DNA from: Armillaria gallica
Lineage: Eukaryota > Basidiomycota > Agaricomycetes > Agaricales > Physalacriaceae
Reading direction: 5' to 3'
Assembly (NCBI GenBank): GCA_037576215.1
Contig: JBANDB010000001.1
Coordinates: 372,001 to 436,000, forward strand
Length of the DNA: 64,000 nucleotides
Shown: piece after piece, positions 21,149 to 33,489 of the stretch
Numbering within the stretch: position 1 is the first letter of the stretch
Layout of the letters: each line of letters starts with the position of its first letter
Position numbers and translations under genes: made by a program
The notes under the pieces: model-generated
The model's input: the letters and a program-made list of their open reading frames with translations, nothing else
Databases searched by the model: none
Told to the model about the DNA's origin: nothing

Positions 21149-21662
21149 TTAGTAGCCTTGACCTCGCATTGCCTGGTAACAGGAGGGACAATACCTGCTG
21201 ATGTTTGGGGCTACCACAGATATTAGCGTGGTAGACCAGTAATTCTGCTAGAGCACTCGTACAATACTGCTCGGGATAATGATGACTGGAAATTGGGGTT
21301 AAGAGGAGAAAGTGCGTAAGGCAAGCTAGTGCAGACATACTATTGCCAACAGGTCTGCAGACAAGTCGGTGGCTTGCAGCTCTTGCAATGAAAGAGACTG
21401 AACTTGCAGTTTGATTCCTCACACCGAACCTTGGAAAGCTATCAAATGAGAAAATGAGAGGAATGATGTTGTGTAGCATTTGTCGTACAATTTCTTCAGG
21501 CTGAGTTAACAGCAATTAGTGAATATACGTACATCAAAATGTAAGGACCTACAAGGTTGATGGTATGGCCACATCCAAGGTAGACATTCCTAATGCTGTA
21601 TAGGAATGAAGAGTAGAGCAGTTGGAATGGCGAATAGTTGCTCACTGACGATGATGGCACAT
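21149..21662 (-). CDS. Small cysteine-rich putative zinc-binding protein, copy 2
   Basis: This has the same six-exon plan as copy 1, beginning at the ATG at 21662 and ending with TAA at 21151-21149. The product starts MCHHRHIRNVYLGCGHTIN and contains PEEI, VRCEESNCKFSLFHCKSCK, TCWQY and RYCPSCYQ. Every splice junction keeps frame and all family Cys/His positions remain; the usual HP is HC, adding a cysteine. MCHHR in place of MCRRR comes from G-to-A changes of CG codons. The stop codon lies inside the 9-bp target duplication of the element at 20721-21148, so all sequence 3' of the coding region is now transposon. Confidence 0.75.
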
Positions 21663-21789
21663 GATGTATCTGTGGATGGAAGAGGATGTGATGTGAAATT
21701 GAGAGATAGATGGGAAGATAGAGTCTGAGGGTAGTGTAGATGGTACACATTTTATACACCACTGAGGCGGTCAATGATAGTTTGGTTCC

Positions 21790-22800
21790 TGGGCAACTGA
21801 GATCATGGACAAAGACTTTCATAGTAGATAGGACAGCCGCGGCCGGCAGATGTATCAACGGAACTTGAGCCACGAGTGCTGTAAGGCTGAGTCCATCAAC
21901 GAAGAGCTGTTCAGTCAGAAGAACGAGGTAAGAGTCGAGTAAAACATCTATGCTGACATATTTTGAAAGGTTTTATCATTCTGGTTCATAGCATTGCCTA
22001 GAGATAGTTACCTCTTCTCTGGTAAAACAATAAATTCAGCCTGAGGACGTTGCGGAAATCTCGAATTTGTTGTTGTTCTCAAGACGGAGCATTGGCGTCA
22101 TGATTATTGCATGACCTAATAGAATAGGAGACGCGACAATAAAGTATACCTTAGAGGCTTACCTTGATGGTACATATAGTTGAGCCGCATATATTTGCGA
22201 GGAGACCTATCTTGAAGGGAATTTGGAAGCCTTGCCTCTCTGCATATTTGCGGCCACGTGTATCTGAAACAGCTTGAAAAGATGGCACGCATCGCTATCA
22301 AGTCATAGAAGTACTTACTACAAGTCGAAAATTCCAACAGCATGCCACTTTGTTCAATAATAAGTTCAAATCACAAAGAAAAATACACTAAAGAGTCAAT
22401 ATCAGGATGCTCCCTATCTTTTAGTACAAATCTGTGATAAACTTCCGAGCTACCAGTGTGAGCACTCATTGGCTACTTGTTCAAAATGGACTCCGAGTTA
22501 CAGAGTCCGGCTTATAAGACCTGTCTTTCCAACCAATTAGTCTCTCCAATAATATCGCTTATTTGGTGCTTATGAACCAAGTCAGTGGAAGGACGTAGTT
22601 GTCAGAACTTAGAATGAAAGGTGATGAGCTATGTCTTGGGGAGAGCTGGGATTGCACCCGCAGACAGACTCAGACCGGTTGGCGCCAATCAATCTATTTC
22701 AGTTGAACCTTCCTGAATTCGTGTAGTCAGTACTGCCATAGAAACAGTCTACAAGGCACAGATACAGAACGAACCCTAAAACATCTCCTTTACATGCCAC
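21790..22800. other. Block A sequence without a recognised gene
   Basis: The stretch 22440-22700 matches 37740-38060 of block B. Short frames such as 22116-22343 are not shared with the paralogous block, so no gene is called. Confidence 0.4.
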
Positions 22801-23967
22801 CTAGACTTCTTCAATGCAACAACCTTTGCTACCAGGGACTTTGCATCTGTTATTGTCTGTTTCATCAATTGCACCTTATAATTTCAGGGTACTGTTCTGT
22901 CCTCACGTTTCCTGTTCTCATTTTTCTATTTGCCTTCAGCTCTATCTAACACCTTCTATGATGGTACATGGTGCACATTTGCATATTTTTAGACATAGAG
23001 CTCCCAGGCCAGCACGAGGTGTTTTGGATCTTAAACTTTATACTGCGATTATGACAGCCTGCTTTCACTAGATAACTAAGTAAGGCCGGCAAGCGGCAAG
23101 GCCCGCTACCTTGCAAATCACAAGGGTTCGCACAGGATCTACCGAGTGAATGATAGTAACGAACGGAAAGCACGCAGGTATGCTGATAGTGTCTGTGGTA
23201 TGCTGCCGCCAGCTCACATTTTCTCTCGCGCCCATTACTTGAGTAGCTAGGAATGCAGCTAAGCCTACAACATGGGTTCATACAAGTACAGTGTGCAACC
23301 ATGTTTCCATGCCTAGTAGGCAATGGACAAGGATGTAGTGATAATAAAAGAACTAGGAAAACTGTAGAACTGAGGTAATGTTCATTGTCTGCTTGTGTGC
23401 ATTTGGAACTTTGTCATTGCGCTGATCTACATACACATGTTAATGAACAACAAAAGATGCATCTACCTCAGCTCCAGAAGAAACGGTTACCAGTCTCATT
23501 TCTTAACCATAGGCTTGACTGGGCCCCCTCTATCACACAGGATATCACCTATCAAAATTCAAATAAGACATGGTGGTCTTCAAGGGGGTGGGAGGTGGAA
23601 GGCATCCAGTCAAAATATTCCATCACATCAGGTTCAGTAGCTCACCGTCTAGCAGTCTGTATATGTATGTGGTGTCCTCACCACTGATGTCTGTGAAGTC
23701 CTCGTCAATGAAAATGATGCAGTCAACGTTGAGAATTGAGATTATCCACGTGAACGATAGCTCCTCGGCTCATCTACTCCTCTGTATGCCAACCCACATG
23801 AACAGTAAAAGCACTCACCAACGCACCAGCATCTGTCCAGCTAGCTTGCTCACTTACTTGTCCAGTTTACCTCTGATTGCATATAAGAAGGGAAAAAGAA
23901 GAGTGTAATATCTGGCCCATGTGGTGTGGTGTAGTGTGTGTACCAGCGCCAGGCCCTAAAAAGATTA

Positions 23968-24717
23968 GAGTCAGTTCGGCTGCCAGATAGTTGGGTCCGG
24001 ATAGTTGCTGTTTTAGGAAATCCAGCATGAATCCAACTATCCAGCACTTTTCTGTGCTCGTCCTGCGTGTTTCTGGGGACGGTTTCGCTTATAGACCTCA
24101 GCCAAAGTGTACTGTTGCTTTGTTTACCAAAACTCGGACCCGATTTCCACTGCTGCATAGTGTATTGATTGACGTGCTATTTGAACATCATCAACAGTAT
24201 TTGCAGACTTTTCCTCATTGTAATACGTCGCTTGTTACTTTTTTGAGTAGATTTTGACTTTATATATGCTATTGCATGTCCACAAGATGCCAATGGGTTT
24301 TCTGGCACATGTAACGCTTGACTGAGATGAGACATTCTTCTTCCTGTGCGTTCAGGTGACTTCTACATTTATCTACTGTGATTAATCACTGAAAATGTGT
24401 TCCTTTCGACTTCTTTCGGCATCAAGCTTTATGAAGCAGTTGCTGTTTGTACCAGAACTCTGAAAATCACGACACACAGCAGGACTTCTTTGTAAAGCTT
24501 GAATTGAATTCTGCAGTTAAGAGACTGCAGCAAATGCAATTTGGTATGAAGATCAACCTAATACTTATAAAATACAACAGTGAATATGCTCTCACAACCA
24601 GCATCAAGCCCAGAAACACACAGAACGAGCACAGAAAATTGCTGGATAGTTGAGTTCATGTTGGATTTCCTAAAATGGCAACTATTCGGACCCAACTATC
24701 TGGCAGCCGAACTGACT
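23968..24717. mobile_element. Miniature element with 110-bp terminal inverted repeats
   Basis: Left arm 23968-24077 and right arm 24609-24717 are inverted copies (GAGTCAGTTCGGCTGCCAG at the tips), about 85-90 percent alike by eye. TA dinucleotides flank both ends within one base, suggesting a TA target duplication as in Tc1/mariner or pogo elements. The middle 530 bp has no transposase frame. Confidence 0.75.
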
Positions 24718-24857
24718 CTTAGTATAAACAATAGTGTGTGTGCGTTGCTCAATGCACACAACCGAAAATGGCAGGTAACGATGAAGGTGCTAGTCTGTAC
24801 TGCAGCGCAAGCGTCAGTCAACAACGCGTCATCACCTAATCTGGGACACAGTGAGAC

Positions 24858-25485
24858 TAGGGCTGCGCACCATACCGTATACGGTATACGGCTGTAAAGC
24901 CATGGTCCCAGACGGTCACGGAATTATCTGTACCCCGTACCATATAGTCGTTTTAAAAGTCTTGTCGGTGTCGGTATGGGTACCTTACGGCCGTCTACGG
25001 CCATTGACGACCATGTACTCTAGTATAAAATAAATGTACTCATATAGACTTACCAGAGAGAACTTGTGGCATGGCTTGATGGTTTAATAGACAAAGAAGA
25101 TAATTGAAGTCCAAAAACAATGGAACTTGAAACTGAAGGCAAGTCAGATGTGCTCAAGACCACAAAAGAACCACAAAATGGACCTACACAATCAAGCTGA
25201 ATCAGGTCAGAGGTGTCCCAGACTCAAGGGGAAATCGCACGTGCTTCCCTGAATGCGAACGATACTCGATGGGACCCTGCCAGACAGGCGTGAACAGTCA
25301 AACTGTGGTCTGATACAATAAGCCGTATTACGACGTTGCACGGCCGTCTGCAGGGGCTCTGGACGGTGACGGAACAGCCGTATACCGTACCGTACAAATG
25401 GCTAGCAGGGTGCTTTCAGCTTTGGTACGTCTTCCGTATAACGGTTACTGAAAGCCGTACAATACGGTGACGGTGCGCAGCCCTA
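24858..25485. mobile_element. hAT-type miniature element
   Basis: The 628-bp element has 14-bp terminal inverted repeats TAGGGCTGCGCACC and an exact 8-bp target duplication AGTGAGAC at 24850-24857 and 25486-25493. The 8-bp duplication and TAGGG-type tips are hAT hallmarks. Subterminal regions carry repeated palindromic CCGTATACGG and CCGTAC motifs, possible transposase-binding sites. There is no coding capacity, so it would depend on a transposase elsewhere. Confidence 0.9.
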
Positions 25486-25574
25486 AGTGAGACATACAGA
25501 AATGTACGCATGGACCACCAACGGGGAACATGACAAAAACATGGCAGGTGACATAAATGATGATAGAATGACAG

Positions 25575-26035
25575 AATATGTCAGCAAATGATGGAGCAAA
25601 ATAGAAACAAGATTCATGAGTGTTGTTGGGGAAGGAGATGGACCGCAACCCTAGCAGGCTGCAGGAATAATGAGTGTAGTTTGGGGGGAAAAATGGACCA
25701 AAACTATAATGAGTCATGGATAGTGTCTGGGCAGGAAATGGACTGAATTCATAACAAGACTCATGAGTATCAGGAGAGGAACAACGGAAATGAAGCGCAA
25801 GCAACAAGAAATCACACTATTGGAAAACAGTGCGATGGCAGGAGTGAATCTTGTCACCACCGCTGAAACCAAAGCAACGAAAAACTAATGCATCGCAACA
25901 AGCCATTAAAAACAGTGCCATGGCAGGAGTGGACCTCACCAGTGTCACCGGAACGCAAGTGACAAGATATCACTCTGTCGCAGCAACCATTAAAAATGGT
26001 GCAGCGGCAGGAATGCTACTCGTTGCCACAACAAA
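25575..26035. repeat. Imperfect tandem repeats
   Basis: Between 25590 and 25790 about four units of 50-60 bp share an ATGAGT...GGAAATGGAC core. Between 25798 and 26033 three units of about 60-90 bp share CATTAAAAACAGTGCCATGG-like cores. Open frames across these repeats are by-products of the periodicity rather than evident genes. Confidence 0.55.
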
Positions 26036-26149
26036 ACCAATGCAGCAGGAAACAACTCTCGGGACAGGGAACAAAAGATCAGAAATTTGGAATGTAATTG
26101 AGAAGGACACCCACAATGATGAGTGGAAACTCGGACTTTTTGGTCGTGG

Positions 26150-26472
26150 TTGATATGAGGTGTACTTATTATCGTATTTGAAGTATCTATCCTCGTGGTT
26201 CTATCGCACAGCAGTATCCACACAGTGAACGCCAAATCAGACAGGTAAATGGTTGAACCGACCAGACATTGCATTGGAATTGACTTGACCGCCAGCCTGT
26301 TTCATACGTTGAACAATCCCAGTCCTATGAAGTAAACTACACCCAGCATTGTAACTTGGGTGATGGGGCAGTAGTAGAGGCCCATTGGCTGCTGGTAGGT
26401 CTTTGGAGCTTCACGACCATCATCGTTGCTCCTGGTGCAGCCTTTCTTATTGTTGATGATTGGTTTTGCCAT
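26150..26472 (-). pseudogene. UNC93-like MFS protein, N-terminal fragment
   Basis: From ATG 26472 the frame reads MAKPIINNKK, then ITQVTMLGVVYFIGLGLFNV, resembling the first membrane helix of fungal UNC93-like proteins. A stop follows at once. In the next frame AGGQVNSNA resembles the GGGGQV/NANA block that normally comes after helix 1. The remaining helices are missing or unrecognisable. The gene is dead, and the family call is tentative. Confidence 0.4.
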
Positions 26473-29189
26473 GACCGACCGAGGAAGAAAAGGAGACAAG
26501 GTCCGTTCGAGTATAAGAAACTCAGATAAGTAGCCATCAAGTTATATGTAGTTTGGCCATCAAAGAAGCGTCCAGCACCATATGCATGATCCACAACCAG
26601 GCTTTGGTGGTGACATCCTGGCCCCAAGCTGGGACAGAGGTGCGCGACAAGAGGCGTGATGGCGATAATGATTCCCAGCAAAGAGAGGGCAGATGAACCA
26701 TGGCGATGGCGGTGAGAAGTCAAGTCGCAACAGATCTAGATGGCATTATTGCTGACAAGGGAGATATTCATCAGCTTTTCATAATAATAGCATCTTGACC
26801 ATTGTGAACAGGTTGCAGATGTCCTTGGTGGAGCCGAATGTCTCTTGCCATAGTTTGAGCTCGACTGCTGAGTGATGTTGTAGAGTATCTGGGTCAGAGA
26901 GAGTTATTGAATGTGGCTGGCATGAATATTTCGTTGCATTTGAAAGCTGAAGTCGAAGTGTCTCGCAGAGATGATGAAATTCGACCTTGGCATAATGCTT
27001 AAGACAAAATAATTTGGGTGCCTGCTGGACAATTTGCTGATAGCTCGATATGAGAGACTAAAATTTTTTGACGTCACATATTTTAGACCCACTGCAACTC
27101 TCCCATACTTGAGCCTAGGAGTGGCTACAGTCCTGTCCATCCTGTCCTTGCTCTGTCGTCACTCACAGTACCCAGCAAGATGCTCTCCAGCATCTAACGA
27201 GCTTTTGGATCATCGATGGTCACCTGCTCCTATGCATCCCTGACCTTCGTGCCCACAGATACTGTTGACACGGCTGAATTTCACACAGATGTGCATGCTA
27301 ATTTTAACAGTGTGGACTTTGGTAGATCTGGAAGGGTCTGTCAGGTTAGTGGATGCAAAGAAAAGAAAACCTACTTGTGTGCTGGTGTCTTACCCAATTC
27401 ACTCCACTCATTCCTTGTCACACATCCATCTGCCCCCATAATATGTATCTTCTTCGCTCATGGAACATTGTTAGGACATTGTAATGATCTTAGAAAGGTG
27501 CATGGCAACAATGGCCAATAGTGTGTTATATCAACAGATGGATAGCCAGAGATGTTGACAGATCTGGTGGATGGTGGCTGCAAGCCGGAGAGCAGTGTCA
27601 GTGTTGGTATGCAGGGCTGAACGCCTCTAACTATGTTGCACACTGCTTGTTACGGTCTACACCAGCAGCAAAAGAAACAAGAGAAGGCCACATGTCCCTT
27701 CGTGAGTGTCGACTTGTTCCGCAATTATCTATGTAGAGCCTTTAGAGGTAATCCTGACAAGATGCATATGACTCGCACCTCATTCCACTTGTCAGTGCTC
27801 AATCAAAGGCATTACCTTGGGAAAAAGTTCCTTCATAATTCAGGCTCGCCCGATGGAGGTCTATTTCCTGGGGGATTTGAACATGTAATCCATTTTTAGC
27901 TTGAAGAAAGAAACTTGGGTCAGTCTACTCATGAGTTTCATAAGGCATACGTACCAGTTCATCACTCGTCCGCCTTTCTATCGATCCCGTGGTCTCAATC
28001 CTCCTATGTTTCGCTGTTTCCTTGGTGCAAGACTCGAATGAGCACTAGAGCCACCTTCAAGATCGAATTTGCTTACTGTGCTCTCAACTCCCGCTGCCAT
28101 TCTCGCATCCCACCAGCGCACCAAAGCAGTCGCCACATAGGATAACACCGGTGGTGGTGTTCTATCGCCTCGATTGCCAGCAGTGAATCCTAAAACAACA
28201 TAACAACGACCCCGATACACAAGACACTCGATACAACAGCTCAATCACTGGGGAAGAGTGAACGCTGAGCCCAGGGGGTGGATATTTCAATGGTGCATCC
28301 TGCTTTTACACATTGTTAGATCAATCATATCCCAAAAAAATCAAGAAACACACCCTGGGGCCGTTAACACCTAACAGCCTCACCAAAGCTTCCTCAACCA
28401 CTCACTCAGTCCAATTCCACACCTCCAATGTGCTGCCATCCATATACTCCTCAGGGAAGGATTCAAATTCCCCACGTCTGATCCAAATCCCAGAAATTTG
28501 AACATATTGCTTGCAATGTCAGTCGCCTTGATGTGGGCATGTAACATCATGAACTTGAGGGAATAAGAATCTGTCAAGACACCTTAATGATAATACCTTC
28601 CCGATACTCCAGATGATCGTTGCAGGAGTCCATGCCCGAACACACTGGGAACCACAGCATCATCTGGCAGAGAAGGCATGGGCAACCTTGACGAGAGTCA
28701 GCAAATGCTCTTGCACATCTCTACCAATCGATATAACTATGATCAATCTCGGGAAACATCTACATGCCAGTGAATCACCATCAAATTGCATGAAGTTAGT
28801 GAAGTACTGACACTCACAGGCTTGTTCTGTAAACAAATCGAACCCGATTTTCGTACGCGGTTCTTCCTTGACTTAGTGAGCTGATGGGCGAACAAGTTTG
28901 AGATTTAGAACGCTGCAGAGCACAACGCACGACAGGGGTGACCATAGAGAAGTGACAGTTTGGCAGCCCGAAAAGGATAGAAGGTCAGTGGCCACAAGCA
29001 ACGATCAGTCCCACGCCACATACCACATAGGGGGCACACTCTCTCACTGCCAGAAAGCAGTGCAGGGCCAAACAGAAGCACAATAGGGAATTATCTATAA
29101 CCCACTACCAAGGTAGCGGGAATCCATCTGTGGCCAGAGAAATACAATCTGCTGTTGATCAAAGCAATGCCGTCGGTTGGCAGTTCACC

Positions 29190-32100
29190 ATACTTTAGGA
29201 CCAGAATACAGTAGTGGGAGTATTATGGCGAGAAGGGATAACCTATGCTGTAAAATGGCGTAGAACGAATGTCTGTAGAAAAAGAATGGATTCCAGCAAG
29301 TTTTTGAGAAACGACCTGAGTGGTCAGACTTGAATAGTACTTCTGCAAGTGTGAAACTGCCAATGAATGAGATGGGGCAACTGCAAATATATAGATATAG
29401 TAAGGGGAAATCTGCTATGGACTGGCACAAGGGAGCTAGTACTCAATGTTAGTGTCGAAACCCCTGCCAGATGGCCATTAAGTTATGCCTTGAACCACCT
29501 ATCCATGTCCTAGGACGAGGCCGAGGCCGAGTGCAGTCACGCACCAAACCAGTGGATACCCAATCATCATACTGGAATACACCATCAATTCCACCTGTGA
29601 TTATGGCCTGGACAAAAATACTTGACCTCAGATGATATCAAATGTTTCCAATAGAATATACGATTTGTAGTTCTGACAATGATATTTCGGGATAGCGGAT
29701 GATGCAACATAGCAGACAAAACCAAAACATGAGCCAAGGGAAGTACGTAGACAGGTAACTTGGAAGTAAGGTCGTATGATATCTTCCAGTGAGTGATCCA
29801 TGAATCTATTTGCATCATCCTCGAGGCTTGCATGCATAGTAGGTCCCAAACCCTGCAGAGTTTAGTGCCGCTTTAGACCTTCATTCTCAACCTTTGAATC
29901 ATGTCATCGTCCGAAGGTGGATATTTCAGATAGCAATTGGTTTGTCTCTGTGACTGGTCAGTTGCAAGCTGAAGATCCAAGATGGAAGGTGCACCCCATT
30001 GGGTACAGCAAGCGAAGATCCAGATGAAGCTTTTGAACCTTCTTTGTTGAGCCAACAGAAAGCCCCTGAAACCCAAAGAAGGGTGCAAAGTAGCCGAGAA
30101 GTATGCAGAGCAGGGTTAACACCAATATGTGGCACGACAAGCAAGAAGGAAGCGAAGGAGACGGAACAGAGCGTGTGTTGTGAGCAATGTGTAAGCCTAG
30201 GGAATGGCGACACGAGAGCATGAAAAGCCTAAATATAGTGAAACAATAGAGTACACAAAGTCTCGAACTTGGAAACGGGAAGTCTGCTGTTTACCCTCTA
30301 TATTCAGCACGGAACAGGAACAAGTCTAGCAAGAAGTCAGCATTTTAACAATGCATGAAGATCTGTGAGTGCATTTGCTGGAGACACCAAACTAGTACAT
30401 GGAAGATTGGCTCTCAGCATTATTGTCGATGTCTTCTATTTTTTCCCTGGAGAACATTGGGTGCTTCTCGTGTCATGACCCAGAAGGGGAGTCTATTCTG
30501 CTGGAAGAGAAATGGGTCTTCAATGCATATGCGTCAATCGATAGGGCTAATATCGCAGATGTCACCATCTCATGAGCACCTTATCCCATCTATTCAGACA
30601 TGCACAGCAAGTCATTTCAGTAAATGGACCATTCCCAAAGAATGAGACGCTCTGACAGTCTGAATGAAGCCAGCAGCGATGTGGAGGCAACTCAGCATTT
30701 CTGGATGAGAGATGATTGGAAGCGACACAAGACTGACTCTTTGTGTGATAGATGCCAAATAGCCTGCATGCGCTTATCCCTACCCTCCGCGTAGTACGGC
30801 TTTTCGAGGATGATACCCTCATAGTATCCAGGGTGCTTGTTATCACTAAGATTGTTGGTAACTGCAGTATTCTTGAGGAGAGGTCAAGATCTCCATGAAA
30901 ATTAACATGTTTTGCCTGATAAAATCGACTCTGGCTTGTAGGCTCCTCGACCACTGGAAACAGGACTTTGATGAGGATAGTATTACTTGGTGGAACGTAT
31001 TTCCTTGTATCCTTAACGGTGTGGTAGACGTTCGTGTTATGGTTCTGGAAATGTTATGTAAGAGCAGAACGGACATGAAATCAAAGAGACAATATACCAT
31101 AACAGTCACCCTCTCAAAATCCAACGATTCGTCAAGGGTCTCCTTGATAGCATCATCGATACCACCCATCAACGCATCCATGTCGATATCCTCCAACTTT
31201 GAATCGATGTCATCAAAACATGAGTCCATATCGTCAATTTAATGACCTCGTTGTTCTCCTCCATACTCTCCGGATGTTCTTCTATCCTCTCTGCATGTAA
31301 CAAGGTTTTCCAGGATGACATCGTCGACTTTCATTTGGTCCTCGATGTGGTCGAGGTGCACGCTGACATGCACCATGAAGGCTTAGATTCCGAAGGGGCC
31401 AGTGGGGTACATGGAAAGGATAGGGATTATGAGTCGACATTGGATTGCTTGTTGTGGAAAGGAAACAAGAAGAGAAACATATGCGGAGAATCTCGACATT
31501 TTCGCTTGGGTTCATGTGAGTGATGGGCCGACGTGCTGCTTTACTATAGCAACCATACAATTCTTCCTACACTTGTTACATAGGCACTGCATCAATCGAA
31601 TACACCTTCCTATTGTATGTATTCTAACGAAGAGTCGGACCCCTTCCTCACTGACGAAATGCCTGTATCCTAGTACGTAGCATCAATTGGAAGAATGATC
31701 TGATAGGGCAAAAAAACATACCAAATTCATGACTAGCACCATTCGGGCACTACATTTTCCGAGATCTTGTATAGCCTTCAAAGGTTCTCACCCGCTGCTG
31801 TGCCGTATAGCCTGAGATCCAGTCGTGGCGCTAGCTAGGTGTAGGCAAGTCGCTTAGCACACCATTTGCAATGACAGTACATATCATCGCAGCGGAGAGC
31901 GCAGTGGGTAGCACCCGGAGAAGACAAACTCTCTACACCTTCCCTTTTCGTGAGATTAGATTCAAGTTGAATAGTCACCGAGAAGGGAAATATCAATGTA
32001 CATAGCTCCATGTAGTCACACATCCTCAAACTGAATAGTACCAAGAGAAGTTGGTTGATAATCTGAGTGCTGCAAGAATATCCTGGCCCTTATGAGGATA

Positions 32101-32830
32101 GGTTAGTGAGCACACATGGCAGAAATATTGATGCGGTCACACTGAATCGATATGGTCCTGGCTACGATCTCGCTAGATCAACAGCCGGAGCTGACCGTGA
32201 TTTTGCTCTGCCTGTGGTGACGTTCAAGTGTCAGTGGCTGAGGAGCATAGAGAGAGAGACGTGTACCAGATTGAGAGATCTCATTCTTATATTTGTTAGC
32301 CGCTCTGACAGAGTCCTATGTTGGCTTGTCAAGGGCTGCGCCATCGATGTCATGAGAAACTGAGTATGTCCCTATGGCAGCCATGAGAACACATATATGC
32401 AGGTAAAATCTCATAGACATACCAGTGCCAAGTCATAAAAAGGAGCGGTTATTTGGATAACTGTCTGGTGAGAGCATTCCATGTATCTGGTGGCTAGAAT
32501 TATTGCTGAGGATGGTATAGGAAAGGAAAGCCGAACCTGCCTGTGCTGCGTGTCCTCAATGCTAAAGCCTATTCCTCGCGCTGACCTACCATAGCGAGCG
32601 AGTATCCGTCAGGTTGACTGAGGCCTTCGATGTTGATATCGGGGCTCAGGCAAGCGCAGCAAGGCGCCGAAAAGGTACACTTTCTGGAAATATTTTTCTT
32701 GTATCGATGCACAGAAAGGTGAGAGTATGCAGTGTCCACTGCGTCGGAGAACTGAGCTGGTTAAAGATCACAGCCCTACAGTCCTGGTCACATTGCTGTG
32801 ATTCCGTTTTTAGGGTAGGTTCTCGGTGGC
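29190..32830. repeat. Duplicated block A, right half (paralogue of 38620-41300)
   Basis: Colinear, same-strand matches to block B include 29280-29345 with 38660-38715, 29400-29450 with 38785-38840, 30245-30350 with 39465-39570, 31010-31200 with 39600-39800, 32060-32235 with 40670-40840, and 32370-32810 with 40985-41290. Several CG sites in block B are TG or CA here. No intact gene lies in this half. Confidence 0.7.
30630..31460 (-). pseudogene. Small coiled-coil protein family, copy C, frameshifted
   Basis: The start region near 31459 reads MSTHNPYPFHVPH, then the frame shifts. The downstream part of exon 1 (MDSCFDDIDSKLEDIDMDAL from about 31229) is again recognisable. Exon 2 after an AG at about 31052 reads NHNTNVYHTVKDT and VVEEPTS, but its donor has become CAGAGT. 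Exon 3 remnants (AEGRDKRMQAIW in the right frame) follow. At least two frameshifts and a lost splice donor make it non-functional. Confidence 0.65.
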
Positions 32831-32884
32831 GGTGCATTTGGTTATTTCAGTGTTAGTCAGCAAGTCCAACGTCATTTCCTTGGA

Positions 32885-33401
32885 CTCTTGGTCGGTTTTG
32901 CCCTTGTTGTTGCGCTTTTCCCTCCTGTCACCACACCCATATACCCCCACACGCTGCAGCAACAATTTATTGATGACAGTACTTGCAACAATCTGCAGGA
33001 CCTCCCCCAAATTTTATTGATAGGACTGATTCATGCCCGGAACCAACCCTTATCAAGAACGCGAAGATATGGACAGGATTGCGCAACAGGACGCAGGTTC
33101 CGGAGGCAGACATTCTCATTGACAAGGGCCTTCTTATATGTGTTAGGAGCTTTGGGTACAGTAAGCTCAAGGCATATGGTAGCAGTCTCGAAGTAGTTGA
33201 TGCAGATGGTGCTTGGGTCACTCTAGGCATCGTGGACCTCTATTCTCATCTGGGTGATTACGCATCACCTGAACTCGAGGGTGCTTCAGCAGCAGACTAC
33301 AATTCTCTCAAGGGACCACGCAGCCATGGCTTCGAAGCTTGGATGGTCTGAATACTCACGACGACACATACCCAAAGGTGGTTTTCTTTCACCAATGACG
33401 G
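32885..33401 (+). pseudogene. Amidohydrolase, N-terminal fragment
   Basis: An N-terminal piece (ALVVALFPPVTTPIYPHTLQ) is followed, after a frame change, by NFIDRTDSCPEPTLIKNAK and EADILIDKGL. Then comes the metal-site region VTLGIVDLYSHLGDYASPE, and after another one-base shift the family block PTQPWLRSLDGLNTHDDTYPK. Intact relatives carry PGIVDxHSH with a metal-binding HxH; here His is Tyr and Pro is Leu. It is truncated well before the catalytic Asp region. Two shifts and the lost ligand make it a pseudogene. It occupies the place where block B continues toward the GST. Confidence 0.65.
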
Positions 33402-33489
33402 CGACGTTAAGCATGTCCATTCACTTCTTAGCTTCCATTTTGGGCATAGTCACCTTTGTTTGTTTGCCTCTTTCATTCATCTTTCGTCC

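Larger units (their letters stand above)
17640..23090. repeat. Duplicated block A, left half (paralogue of block B, 36330-38545)
   Basis: Colinear, same-strand matches to block B are: 17650-17790 with 36410-36550, 20320-20390 with 36600-36660, the cysteine-rich gene 21149-21662 with 37022-37541, and 22810-23075 with 38250-38540. The two ~430-bp elements and the LTR element here have no counterpart in block B, so they inserted after the duplication. Many CG dinucleotides of block B are TG or CA here. Confidence 0.7.
23091..29180. other. CpG-poor segment interrupting block A
   Basis: Block B continues directly from its match of 23090 to its match of about 29190, so these 6 kb are extra in block A. 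The DNA is visibly poor in CG and rich in TG and CA. It contains two miniature transposons, imperfect tandem repeats and an UNC93-like fragment. Frames near 27216-27899 look faintly protein-like but break repeatedly and could not be assigned. No intact gene was found. Confidence 0.6.

Noticed and set aside
25445..25807. 120-codon minus-strand frame with repeated THESC-like units
   Set aside because: It follows the DNA tandem repeats and overlaps the end of the hAT-type element, so it is a by-product.
27216..27899. Possible transposase remnant
   Set aside because: Frames break every 40-100 codons and no transposase motif could be identified.
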